Source: Rhodococcus tibetensis (lineage in GTDB: Bacteria > Actinomycetota > Actinomycetes > Mycobacteriales > Mycobacteriaceae). From it: a stretch of 64,000 bases of DNA. The notes beneath the pieces are model-generated. The model worked only from the letters and a program-made list of their open reading frames with translations. It searched no databases and had not been told where the DNA came from. Where the stretch lies: assembly GCF_024438035.1 (NCBI RefSeq), contig NZ_JANFQF010000011.1, forward strand, positions 1-64,000, given 5' to 3'. This document shows, piece after piece, positions 38,286-46,285 of the stretch. How positions within the stretch are numbered: the first letter of the stretch is position 1; each line of letters opens with the position of its first letter. The position numbers and the translations under genes were made by a program.

Positions 38286-39245
38286 ATGCCTCTTCACCGC
38301 GACACCGAGCTCGAACTGGAACTGGCCACCAAGACGACCGGCGCCGACGGAGTCGTCGTCCTGGAACTCCGGGACCCGGCCGGCACCCACCTGCCGGCAT
38401 GGACTCCCGGAGCACATATCGACCTCGTTCTCACCCCCGAACTCACCCGCCAGTACTCGCTGTGCGGCGACCCCGCCGACACCAGGGTCTGGCGGGTCGC
38501 GGTACTGCGCGAGGCAATGGGTCGTGGTGGTTCACAGTTCGTGCACGACAAGCTGAGTCCCGGCGACCGCGTCACCGTGCGCGGCCCGCGCAATCACTTC
38601 GAACTCGAACCCTCCCCGCGATACGTGTTCATCGCGGGCGGCATCGGGATCACCCCGATCCTCGCGATGGTGGCCTCCGCCGAGAACGCCGGTGCCGAAT
38701 GGACTCTCGTCTACGGCGGACGCAGCCGTGGTTCGATGGCGTTCGCCGACACCCTCGTCGAACGATTCGGCGACAAGGTCATGCTCTGCCCCGCGGACGA
38801 GCACAGCCGGATCGACCTGCCCGCCCTGCTCGGGACCGTCCGGGAGAGCACCCTCATCTACTGCTGCGGGCCTACGCCCCTGCTCGACGCCGTCACCGAA
38901 CACTGCGACACCTGGCCGTCCGGGACGCTGCACGTCGAGCGATTCACCGCCAAAGACCTCGACGACCCGGTGCGCTCCGGCAGTTTCGAGGTGGAGTTGA
39001 CGCTCAGCGGTAAGACGATCACGGTGACCCCGGAGCAGTCAGTGCTCCAGGCCGTGACCGCCGCCGGAGTGAATGTGATCTCGTCCTGCGAGGAAGGAAC
39101 GTGCGGAACCTGCGAGACGCCCGTGCTCGGCGGTACTGTCGATCACCGGGACTCCCTGCTCACACCGGAAGAGCAGGCCGCCAACGACACCATGATGATT
39201 TGTGTCTCGCGGGCAACGTGTCCGCGGCTGACGTTGGAAATCTGA
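38286..39245 (+). CDS. vanB: Vanillate O-demethylase reductase subunit
   Basis: 319 residues in the class IA reductase order. An FMN/FAD-binding barrel (RQYSLCGDP and the SPGDRVTVRGPRNHF region) comes first. An NAD-binding domain follows (FIAGGIGITPILAM, CCGPTPLLDAV). A C-terminal plant-type [2Fe-2S] domain has SSCEEGTCGTCE and a last Cys in MMICVSRA. It passes electrons from NADH to VanA. The ATG at 38286 follows a GGAG site. It is co-transcribed with vanA and followed after 15 bp by the IclR regulator. Confidence 0.9.
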   Translation: MPLHRDTELELELATKTTGADGVVVLELRDPAGTHLPAWTPGAHIDLVLTPELTRQYSLCGDPADTRVWRVAVLREAMGRGGSQFVHDKLSPGDRVTVRGPRNHFELEPSPRYVFIAGGIGITPILAMVASAENAGAEWTLVYGGRSRGSMAFADTLVERFGDKVMLCPADEHSRIDLPALLGTVRESTLIYCCGPTPLLDAVTEHCDTWPSGTLHVERFTAKDLDDPVRSGSFEVELTLSGKTITVTPEQSVLQAVTAAGVNVISSCEEGTCGTCETPVLGGTVDHRDSLLTPEEQAANDTMMICVSRATCPRLTLEI

Positions 39246-39260
39246 GTGGGAGGACGGGTC

Positions 39261-40079
39261 ATGACTTCCCCCTTGTCGGGTGCGGCGCGCGGTGGTCGCC
39301 TGCCACCCGACGAGCCGGGGAAGTCGCTGCGAGTCACCGGGTCGGTAACCATCCGCTCGTTGCGCCTGCTCGAACTCTTCACCCCGGCTGCCCCGCGCCT
39401 GACCCTCAGCGATCTGGCACGGAAGTCCGGTTACCCGCTCAGCACCGTGCATCGTCTCGCCGGCGACCTCATCGAGTGGGGCGCGCTCGAGCGGGATTCC
39501 AGCGGACGGTTCACCGTCGGGCTCAAATTGTGGGAGATCGCTTCCCTCGCACCTCGGGGCACGATGCTCCGCGAACTCGCGATGCCGGTGATGGAAGACC
39601 TCTCGCAGATCACCCGCGAAAACGTGCAGCTCGGCGTGTGCGAGGGCACCGAAGTGGTGTTCGTCGAACGGATCGCCGGGCAGAAGGCCGTACCCGTACA
39701 CACTCGGGTGGGTGGGAGGTTCCCCCTGACGGCGTCCGGGATCGGGCTCGCACTATTGGCGTACATGCCCGCCGACGTGCAGGAAGCGGTGCTGGCCGCG
39801 CCGATCGAGAAGTTCACGGAACGGACGATCACGGACCCGTCCGTGCTGCGGCGCGTCCTCGCCGAGATTCGCCGGTCCGAGGTCGCGATCAGTGACCGTC
39901 AAGTGACCATGGATGCAGTGTCGGTCGCGGCGCCGATTTTCGAACGTCCGGGAACAGCGATCGCAGCCGTGTCCCTGGTGGTGTCCGCAGAAGGCGCTTC
40001 GCCCAGCACTCTCGTCCCGCTCGTGCGTGCGGCGGCCCGCACGATCAGCCGCGCTGTGCGTCCTCGCCCGCCGCTGTAA
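39261..40079 (+). CDS. IclR-family regulator of the vanillate operon
   Basis: 272 residues. The winged helix is at about 28-90 (LTLSDLARKSGYPLSTVHRLAGDLIEWGALER). The effector domain is at about 95-270 (VFVERIAGQKAVPVHTRVGGRFPLTASGIGLALLA). Its position directly after vanB points to control of vanAB, by vanillate or a related aromatic. ATG 39261 was chosen for GGGAGGA spacing; GTG 39246 is the alternative. It overlaps the convergent Rrf2 gene by 35 bp. Confidence 0.88.
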   Translation: MTSPLSGAARGGRLPPDEPGKSLRVTGSVTIRSLRLLELFTPAAPRLTLSDLARKSGYPLSTVHRLAGDLIEWGALERDSSGRFTVGLKLWEIASLAPRGTMLRELAMPVMEDLSQITRENVQLGVCEGTEVVFVERIAGQKAVPVHTRVGGRFPLTASGIGLALLAYMPADVQEAVLAAPIEKFTERTITDPSVLRRVLAEIRRSEVAISDRQVTMDAVSVAAPIFERPGTAIAAVSLVVSAEGASPSTLVPLVRAAARTISRAVRPRPPL

Positions 40080-40542
40080 CCGTGCGGGGACGGCGTTTCC
40101 ACGCGCCGGGGTCCGCGGTCAGTTCGGTGAGGAAGTTCGGCAACCGTTGCTCCGCGATGTCGGCCACACTCACGTTCTCGAGCACCGCACGCAGGTTCAC
40201 TCGCACGGCGATCCACACGTCCTGCAGCTTGGCCGCCGGCCCGCCGTACTCCACATCCTCGGGTCTCTCGCCGCGCACCGAGGCCAACGGGCCCTCGACG
40301 GTACGGATCACGTCGGCGATGGTGATGTCCTCGGCGGGGCGGGCCAGCCAGTAGCCGCCGTCGGGGCCGCGTCTGCTGTTCACCAGTCCGCCACGCCGGA
40401 GATCGGCGAGCACGGCTTCGAGGAACTTGTGGGGAATGGTTTGCGCGTGTGCCAGAAACTCGGCTTTGGACGGTGACTGCCCGGCCGCGGCCAGTTCGAT
40501 GAGGGTCCGCACGGCGTAGTCCACCTTGGCGGTGATGTGCAC
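40045..40542 (-). CDS. Rrf2-family transcriptional regulator without the usual cysteines
   Basis: 165 residues. The Rrf2 winged helix opens MHITAKVDYAVRTLIELAAAG, followed by IPHKFLEAVLADLRRGGLVNSRRGPDGGYWLARP. The protein contains no cysteine at all, so it cannot hold the iron-sulphur cluster used by IscR or NsrR. Another signal, or a constitutive function, is expected. It is divergent from the sterol desaturase-like gene across 125 bp; the target is unknown. Confidence 0.85.
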   Translation of the reverse strand: MHITAKVDYAVRTLIELAAAGQSPSKAEFLAHAQTIPHKFLEAVLADLRRGGLVNSRRGPDGGYWLARPAEDITIADVIRTVEGPLASVRGERPEDVEYGGPAAKLQDVWIAVRVNLRAVLENVSVADIAEQRLPNFLTELTADPGAWKRRPRTVTAAGEDAQRG

Positions 40543-40667
40543 CCCGAATTCCTATCACCTGAGTATGAAAAGGAGCAAACTCGCGCGCACCCGCTGCCGG
40601 ACCGATCGGCGGGGAGTGACCGGCGTCACGTACATTGAACTGGACGATCGTATTGTGCGGAGGACGC

Positions 40668-41636
40668 ATGTGGGACACCGTGATCTCGGCGTGGAGTTCG
40701 ACCCTCTTGGAGCCGCTTCACGAACCGGTGACGCTCGCCGTTCCCGCGTTCGTCCTGTTCCTCGCCATCGAGTGGCTGGCCGCCCGCCACCTCGAGGAAG
40801 CACCGATCGGTCCCGATGGCCGGTCCCGTCCGGTACCTGGCGGATACGATCGACGCGACGCCCGTGCAAGCGTGTCGATGGGCGCAGTCTCCATCGTGAC
40901 GACGGCCGCGTGGAAGCTGCTGGCACTCGTCGGCTACTCCGCGATCTGGGTGTATCTCGCACCGTGGCATCTACCGGCGAACGCCTGGTACACCTGGGTG
41001 ATCCTGCTGGTCGGAGTGGACCTGTTGTTCTACACCTACCACCGGATGGCCCACCGCATCCGGCTGATCTGGGCCACCCATCAGGCGCATCATTCGAGTG
41101 AGTACTTCAACTTCGCCACCGCGTTGCGGCAGAAGTGGAACAACAGCGGCGAGATTCTGATGTGGATTCCGCTGCCGCTCATCGGCATTCCACCGTGGAT
41201 GGTCTTCATCGGATTCTCCGTGAACCTCGTCTACCAGTTCTTCGTGCACACCGAGCGGATCGACAAGCTTCCCCGGCCGATCGAATTCGTGTTCAACACT
41301 CCCTCACATCACCGAGTCCATCACGGCTGCGACCCCGAGTATCTCGACCGGAACTACGCCGGCATCCTCATCGTGTGGGACAGGATGTTCGGCACGTTCC
41401 AGGCCGAAACTCATCGCCCCACTTATGGACTCACCAAGCCGGTCGGGACGTACAACATCTGGAAGCTGCAAACACACGAATACGCCGCGATCGGACGGGA
41501 CTGGCGCGGAGCACGGTCGTGGCGCGACAAACTCGGCTACGCGTTCGGGCCGCCCGGATGGGCGCCGTCAGGAACGCGCGAGGCTGACCAGGAAGTCCAC
41601 GGTGCCGCTGCCGTCCACGGTCACGAAGCCCAATGA
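40668..41636 (+). CDS. Sterol desaturase / fatty acid hydroxylase superfamily protein
   Basis: 322 residues. Four to six TM segments and the three histidine boxes of the membrane di-iron family are present: HRMAH, HQAHH and, later, HHRVHH. The family oxidises lipids at the membrane using a di-iron centre. The ATG at 40668 follows CGGAGGA. The last 23 codons overlap the convergent YceI gene by 69 bp, an unusually long overlap that suggests a recent C-terminal extension. Substrate unknown; divergent from an Rrf2 regulator. Confidence 0.87.
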   Translation: MWDTVISAWSSTLLEPLHEPVTLAVPAFVLFLAIEWLAARHLEEAPIGPDGRSRPVPGGYDRRDARASVSMGAVSIVTTAAWKLLALVGYSAIWVYLAPWHLPANAWYTWVILLVGVDLLFYTYHRMAHRIRLIWATHQAHHSSEYFNFATALRQKWNNSGEILMWIPLPLIGIPPWMVFIGFSVNLVYQFFVHTERIDKLPRPIEFVFNTPSHHRVHHGCDPEYLDRNYAGILIVWDRMFGTFQAETHRPTYGLTKPVGTYNIWKLQTHEYAAIGRDWRGARSWRDKLGYAFGPPGWAPSGTREADQEVHGAAAVHGHEAQ

Positions 41637-42254
41637 CGGCGGCTGTACACCGAAGTCCGTCCAGGTGACCGGAATGCTGCCCGACGCTATGAGGTCATCG
41701 CCGGACCGCAGAACGTCGATGTCCACCGTGACCGGCCGTGACTGCCCCTTGAGCGTCAGCGTGCCCTGGGCGGTCACCGTTCCCACCGAGCCGTCGGCGG
41801 GCAGACCGGACAGGTCGACCGGCTCGTCGACGGTGAAGGTCGCGGTCGGATACGTGTCGGTGTCCATCACGTTGCCGCGGAACTGATTGTCCCGACGAGA
41901 CTGGTCGGTGGTGATGCCGGCGACTTGCACGCTCACCTCTCCGGCGATGAGTTTCTCGGCCTCGACGGTGGCCGAACCTGTGACCTCGCCCGTAGAGCCG
42001 ACCACCGTTACGCTCGCGCCGTTGAGGATCTCGTGGACCGTGTAGCCGGCGGAGGTCTGGTTGGACTCCTCACCCGGCGCGACCGTCCACTGCCCGTCGA
42101 CCGGCCCGGAAGCGGCCTCGGCGCCCTCGGTCGACACCGACGCCGCCGGGGCGTCGTCCTCGGCGATGAACCGACCGTAGGCCCAGGGGCCGACCAGCAC
42201 CGCAAGTACGACGACGGCAACGATTCCGCCGATGGCCAACCACAGCTTCTTCAT
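41568..42254 (-). CDS. YceI-family lipid-binding protein, membrane-anchored
   Basis: 228 residues. An N-terminal TM anchor (LWLAIGGIVAVVVLAVLVGPWAYG) precedes a Glu/Ala spacer and the YceI lipocalin-like barrel. Visible family parts are DGQWTV, SAGYTVHEI, DQSRRDNQFRGNVMDTDTYPTATF and LTLKGQSRPVTVDIDV. YceI proteins bind polyisoprenoid chains such as quinones. Start ATG 42254. The 3' end overlaps the sterol desaturase-like gene, and the downstream unit is separate. Confidence 0.88.
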   Translation of the reverse strand: MKKLWLAIGGIVAVVVLAVLVGPWAYGRFIAEDDAPAASVSTEGAEAASGPVDGQWTVAPGEESNQTSAGYTVHEILNGASVTVVGSTGEVTGSATVEAEKLIAGEVSVQVAGITTDQSRRDNQFRGNVMDTDTYPTATFTVDEPVDLSGLPADGSVGTVTAQGTLTLKGQSRPVTVDIDVLRSGDDLIASGSIPVTWTDFGVQPPSLGFVTVDGSGTVDFLVSLARS

Positions 42255-42364
42255 GCAGACAGGGTAGTTGCAGCTTCAATAGCTGTCACTGGGTTCGCGC
42301 TGCGACGCCGAACGCGCGCGCCCCGCTCGAGCGGTGAACCCGAACGGGGCGCCTGCGTCGCGAC

Positions 42365-42955
42365 TCAGCGTTGCTGTTCTCGGACTGTGTCCTTCGCGTC
42401 GGCCGCACGGCCCTGCACGTTCTGAGCGGCGGACGTTCCCTCCTCCTTCACGGTGTCCGCGGCGTCGGTGACCGTCTCCTTGACCGCCTGGGTGGCGTTC
42501 TGGGCGGGTTCCTTCAGATTCTGGGCCGCATCTTTCGCGACATCGGTGAGTTCCTGAGTGAGGGGCTCGGCCTTCTCCTTCACGGCGAGAGCGGCCTGCT
42601 GTTCGCGCTCGCTCGCAGGAAGCATCGACGCCACCAGCAGCAAGCCGGCACCGAAGGCGATCAGTCCGGCCGCCAAGGGGTTGCCTTGCGTGTGTTGGCG
42701 CACCGCACCAGGTGCGGACTGCGCGGCGTCGGCAGCGGAACTCTGCGCGTCGGCGAGGCTCGACCCGGCGTCCTGAGCCGATCCCATCACGCGGTCGCGC
42801 ACGCCGCTGACCGCGCCGGTCATCCTGCCCACCTTTCTCTTCGCGATCGTGGTGGGGTTCGCTTCCCGAGCGAGGGTGTCCACGTCGACGCTGAGATTGC
42901 GGCGTGTGCGTTCGATGTCGGCGCGGATACGGTCGGGATCTTGGCTGGTGGTCAT
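42365..42955 (-). CDS. DUF3618 domain protein
   Basis: 196 residues. The DUF3618 opening DPDRIRADIERTRRNLSVDVDTLA is followed by an Ala/Gln-rich helix and one TM segment (AAGLIAFGAGLLLVASML). The C-terminal half is LEA/apolipoprotein-like, with repeats of KDAAQNLKEP, NATQAVKE and AADTVKEEG. Such tails are typical of desiccation or membrane-stress proteins. The ATG at 42955 overlaps the holin-like stop as ATGA. It is the last gene of a coupled three-gene operon. Confidence 0.85.
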   Translation of the reverse strand: MTTSQDPDRIRADIERTRRNLSVDVDTLAREANPTTIAKRKVGRMTGAVSGVRDRVMGSAQDAGSSLADAQSSAADAAQSAPGAVRQHTQGNPLAAGLIAFGAGLLLVASMLPASEREQQAALAVKEKAEPLTQELTDVAKDAAQNLKEPAQNATQAVKETVTDAADTVKEEGTSAAQNVQGRAADAKDTVREQQR

Positions 42956-43377
42956 GGCGACTCCTGGGGGCGTGGGGTGAGCGCGTCGGGAATTTTCTTG
43001 GCGGTGCCGGTGGTCTGCGGGAGGCCACGTGCCTTCTTCAGTGCCGCGCGACCGAGCACGGCGAGAACGGCGGCGATGATCGCCCACACGAGCATCACGA
43101 CCAGCGCGGACCAGCCGCGTCCGATCGCGTTGCCGAGGCTCCACCACGCGGCAACGGACAGGAAGAGCACCGCAAAGTGCGCGGCTACCGCGGCGCCGGC
43201 CAGCATGCCCGCACCCTTACCGACACGGTTGGCGGTTTGCGTCGCTTCGGCTTTCGCGAGCGCCACTTCTTGCCGCATCAGGACGGTCAGATCTTCACTG
43301 ACGTTCGACAGCAACTCGCCGATGGACGGCGGCTCGGTGCCGTTTCCCTCGGCCCGGGCTCCGTAGGGTGCGTTCAT
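42952..43377 (-). CDS. Phage_holin_3_6-type small membrane protein
   Basis: 141 residues. The soluble N-terminus SIGELLSNVSEDLTVLMRQEVALAKAE and two TM helices (AHFAVLFLSVAAWWSLGNAI, SALVVMLVWAIIAAVLAVLG) match the actinobacterial family PF07332. That family is named after holins but is typically chromosomal and stress-associated. It is coupled by ATGA at both ends. No phage genes surround it, so a lysis role is unlikely. Confidence 0.85.
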   Translation of the reverse strand: MNAPYGARAEGNGTEPPSIGELLSNVSEDLTVLMRQEVALAKAEATQTANRVGKGAGMLAGAAVAAHFAVLFLSVAAWWSLGNAIGRGWSALVVMLVWAIIAAVLAVLGRAALKKARGLPQTTGTAKKIPDALTPRPQESP

Positions 43378-44264
43378 CGCGTCACGTCCGGGCCGGCAGG
43401 CGGGTACCCGGTTTCCGGATAGCCGGACTCCTGGGCGTATCCGGGTTGCTGCGAGTATCCCGGCTGCTGGGTGTACCCAGGCTGCCCGGCATATCCGGGC
43501 TGGGCGTATCCAGGCTCCGTGTATCCCGGCTGCTGCGGGTATCCCGGCTGGGTGTAGCCGGGCTGTGGCGGATTCTGGGCGGGCGGGTACTGAGACGGCG
43601 GGTACTGCGGGGGCGCGTCGTGTAGATGCTCAGGCTCCGGAGGCATTGCGCCGGCACCCGGCAACTCCGGCGGCCACTGTTCACTCTGACCGCCGCGGGC
43701 TCGGTCCGTGGCCGAGGCATCGCTGTCGTCGTTCGCGGACATCAAGGAGCGGCCCAGTCGGCCGGCGACCAATCCGGCGCCGGCGGCGAGAGCGAGGAAG
43801 GTTCCTGGCTTGCGCCGCGCGAATCGGGTCACCTCGTCGAGAACGTGCCCGGGCTCGCGGTCGTCCAGCCACGAGGCGATGGCATGTGTTTTCTCGGCAA
43901 CCTGCATCGTGAGATCGGTCGCCATCCCCGACTGCTCCGAGTTTCTCGCCATCGATCCGAACTCGTCACCGAGGGCACGCAGACCCGACGCCACCCGCTT
44001 CTGCTGCGTAGCCGCCTGATCGGTCAATTCGCTCCGTGTTTGCCGCAGGAGGTCCTTGGCCTGCTGCGTCGCCTCGCCGGCGACATTCTGCGCTTGTTCA
44101 CCTGCCACTCCGGCGACGTGTTTGCCCGCCCCGGCCGCGTCACTCGCGACTTCGCTCGCCTGCTGCTTCGCGACGTTCGTCGCCGACTCGTCGCGGGGGT
44201 GCGTTGTGGGACCGGCCCACGCACCCGGTTGGTCTTGTGTGGGGTTACCACCGGAAATGGTCAT
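43374..44264 (-). CDS. Stress-operon membrane protein with LEA-like helix and PGY-repeat tail
   Basis: 296 residues. Residues about 30-110 are a long Ala/Gln/Lys-rich helix (AKQQASEVASDAAGAGKH). A short TM-like segment (TFLALAAGAGLVAGRLG) follows near 155. The tail (about 220-285) has around ten QPGYTQ, PGYAQ and PGYPQQ units. Function unknown; the layout suits a membrane-tethered protectant. The ATG at 44264 lies downstream of a SigF-like promoter (44335-44359) and of AGGAGG. It is the first gene of the ATGA-coupled trio with the holin-like and DUF3618 genes. Confidence 0.8.
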   Translation of the reverse strand: MTISGGNPTQDQPGAWAGPTTHPRDESATNVAKQQASEVASDAAGAGKHVAGVAGEQAQNVAGEATQQAKDLLRQTRSELTDQAATQQKRVASGLRALGDEFGSMARNSEQSGMATDLTMQVAEKTHAIASWLDDREPGHVLDEVTRFARRKPGTFLALAAGAGLVAGRLGRSLMSANDDSDASATDRARGGQSEQWPPELPGAGAMPPEPEHLHDAPPQYPPSQYPPAQNPPQPGYTQPGYPQQPGYTEPGYAQPGYAGQPGYTQQPGYSQQPGYAQESGYPETGYPPAGPDVTR

Positions 44265-44334
44265 GTGTTGGCCCTGCCTCCTGCGTGAACGTGGATACGC
44301 GTCGGTCGGTCCGAAGCGGACGTGTTTGTTGCAG

Positions 44335-44359
44335 TTACCCCACGGCCTCGGCCCGAAAC
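44335..44359 (-). promoter_or_regulatory. Candidate SigF/SigB-type promoter of the stress operon
   Basis: On the minus strand GTTT, 15 bases, then GGGTAA fits the actinobacterial SigF pattern GTTT-n15/16-GGGTA. It lies 71 bp upstream of the first gene of the trio. A similar pattern precedes the csbD-like gene at 47946. Confidence 0.55.
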
Positions 44360-44474
44360 AGGCTGGCACACATCGATTCGGGATCTTGCGAAATATCCCT
44401 GATAGCAGAGAATTCACCGGCTGAAAGCCGAGATCAACCCGTTCGAGGGCCGGCACGGGCAAGAAGCCTCGCCC

Positions 44475-45104
44475 CTAAACTCCTCGATCCGGCGCGACCG
44501 ACTGGATCGGGGCAACGATCGCAGGACCCATCCAGCGTCGGAGGTAACGCCGCATGTCATCGTCGCTCCGCGGCGGACTTCCCGGGGAAACGAAGAACGA
44601 CTGCATCGTTCGAAGCACGTACTCGACGAGATCCTGAAGTGCGGGGTCGTCGTACCCACAGCGCTCCCAATCGACGTCGAAGCGCTTGATCATCGTCATT
44701 CCGAAGGTGTGCGCCTCGTGCGAGGTGAGGCCGTCGGGATCGACGTTCGAGTACGAACTCGACAGCAGTATCCCCAGGTGGGGCGTCCGACGCACCTCGG
44801 CCAGTGTGTACACCACTGCCTCGGTCATCGCGTCGACAGGATCCTCGATGCCTTCGACTTGCCGGGCCAGCCGATCCAGGAATCCGTCGACGGACGCAAT
44901 GGCCGCCGCCCGCATCAGAGCGTCGGCGCTGGCGAAGTATCGGTACACCGTCTGGCGGATGACGCCGAGCGACTCCGCCACGTCGGCGATGCTGATCGCC
45001 GATCCCGTTCGTCCGATCAGTTCCACTGCAGCAGCAACGATTCGGCGGGACGCTTCCTCGTCGTTGCCGGGTGGACTACCGCCCCACCCACGCCTTCGTG
45101 CCAC
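44475..45104 (-). CDS. TetR-family regulator of the di-iron module
   Basis: 209 residues from GTG 45104, which follows AGGAAG and opens VARRRGWGGSPPGNDEEA. The helix-turn-helix is ISIADVAESLGVIRQTVYRYFASADALM; an all-alpha ligand domain follows. An ATG at 45251 gives a longer frame, but it would begin inside a 9-bp dyad that looks like the operator. It is divergent from the di-iron protein and likely represses it. Confidence 0.83.
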   Translation of the reverse strand: MARRRGWGGSPPGNDEEASRRIVAAAVELIGRTGSAISIADVAESLGVIRQTVYRYFASADALMRAAAIASVDGFLDRLARQVEGIEDPVDAMTEAVVYTLAEVRRTPHLGILLSSSYSNVDPDGLTSHEAHTFGMTMIKRFDVDWERCGYDDPALQDLVEYVLRTMQSFFVSPGSPPRSDDDMRRYLRRWMGPAIVAPIQSVAPDRGV

Positions 45105-45245
45105 TGCCCGCTTCCTCGGATCGAGTTCTGTCCGCCCAGCGCGCACAACCCACGGCGGGTGCGCGCCCATCCGGATGAACGGCGACGCTACCACAGGGTC
45201 CGGGCCGTCGGCCGAGGCGTCATTCGGCCCCGGAGGTACGAAAGT

Positions 45246-45277
45246 AATCATACAGTTCGGTCTCCATATGTATGATT
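45246..45277. promoter_or_regulatory. Inverted repeat, probable operator of the di-iron module
   Basis: AATCATACA (45246-45254) and TGTATGATT (45269-45277) are perfect 9-bp arms with a 14-bp spacer, in the gap between the divergent TetR and di-iron genes. The half-sites are AT-rich, in contrast to the surroundings. Confidence 0.7.
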
Positions 45278-45346
45278 GTCGCCACTGTGGCTTCGACGCA
45301 TCGAACGGGGCCACCCAGCCCGCTTCGAAAGACGAGGTATCGCACC

Positions 45347-46285
45347 GTGACCGATCTTCAAGTCCGAAAGATGCGCTTTGCGTTCGCGGATTACGACGTT
45401 CCCTTCGTGTGGAACGAAGAGAATCCGGCCTTTTCGAGCATGGCCAACGCGGTCTCGTTCCTGGCGATCGGCTTCGAGAAGATGATCGTGAAGATGATTC
45501 TCCAAACCAAGCCGCTGATCACCGATCCCGCCGTTGCCGCGGAGGCGGACGCCTTCATGCGCCAGGAAGGGCAGCACTCGACGGCCCACCGCCAACACGT
45601 CAAAGGCCTGATCGATCGGTACCCGGGACTCCAGGAGACTCTCGACGAGGTGATCGGAGAATTCGACCGGCTCACCGCCCAGACCTCGCTGAACTACCGC
45701 CTGGCGTACACCGCCGACTTGGAAGCAACCTTCACTCCGGTGTTCAAGCTGATGCTCGACAACGATTCGACGCTGTTCCGGCCCGGAGACGACCGGGTCG
45801 CGTCATTGTTCATCTGGCACTTCGTCGAGGAAGTCGAACACCGAAGTTCTGCGCTCATCATCTTCGATTCCGTTGTCGGAAGCGACGTGTACCGGATGCG
45901 GATGGCGCCGTCGATCTTCCGGCACGTGCTGAAAGTGATCCGAATCGCCTGCGAAGGATTCAACCAGCATGTCCCCGTCGAGGATCGCAAGGTCGATGCC
46001 CTGTCGATGTTTGCCTCGTACCGGCGTCAACAGAACCTGCGCAAGCGGTTGCCACTGCTGCGCGCGGAGAACAACGGCCTGATGATGCGCGCGTTCGACG
46101 ATCTTCCGCTCGGCAAGCAACTCACTGCGTTGGTGGGCATCATCCGCAGTCAGCTGCCGAAACACAACCCGGACCACGAGAAGCTGCCTGCACTCGCCGA
46201 CGTGTGGTTCGAGCGCTACGACGCCGGCTACGACGTCACGCACTGGTACACCGCAGGGACGGTCGCGTCTTCGGAGGCGAACTGA
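45347..46285 (+). CDS. Ferritin-like di-iron protein (PF10118 'metal-dependent hydrolase' family)
   Basis: 312 residues. Although the family is catalogued as a predicted hydrolase, the sequence carries the full carboxylate di-iron set: E44, E74-GQ-H77, E126 and E162-VE-H165. The order and spacing are those of four-helix di-iron oxidases. An oxidase, desaturase or oxygenase role is therefore likely; the substrate is unknown. GTG 45347 follows a weak GAGG and the dyad. Its stop overlaps the following membrane-protein start as TGATG, so the two are coupled. The divergent TetR gene is the likely regulator. Confidence 0.82.
   Translation: MTDLQVRKMRFAFADYDVPFVWNEENPAFSSMANAVSFLAIGFEKMIVKMILQTKPLITDPAVAAEADAFMRQEGQHSTAHRQHVKGLIDRYPGLQETLDEVIGEFDRLTAQTSLNYRLAYTADLEATFTPVFKLMLDNDSTLFRPGDDRVASLFIWHFVEEVEHRSSALIIFDSVVGSDVYRMRMAPSIFRHVLKVIRIACEGFNQHVPVEDRKVDALSMFASYRRQQNLRKRLPLLRAENNGLMMRAFDDLPLGKQLTALVGIIRSQLPKHNPDHEKLPALADVWFERYDAGYDVTHWYTAGTVASSEAN

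Noticed and set aside
42952-43377. Lysis holin of a prophage
   Set aside because: No endolysin or phage gene nearby; operon partners and promoter indicate a stress membrane protein family.
43390-43600. Short repeats resembling a CRISPR array
   Set aside because: They are in-frame codons for PGY units of a protein, with no uniform spacer and no cas genes.
44686-46284. A long plus-strand frame leading into the membrane protein gene
   Set aside because: The first 500 codons lie opposite TetR and out of frame with the di-iron gene; the real start is the TGATG at 46285.
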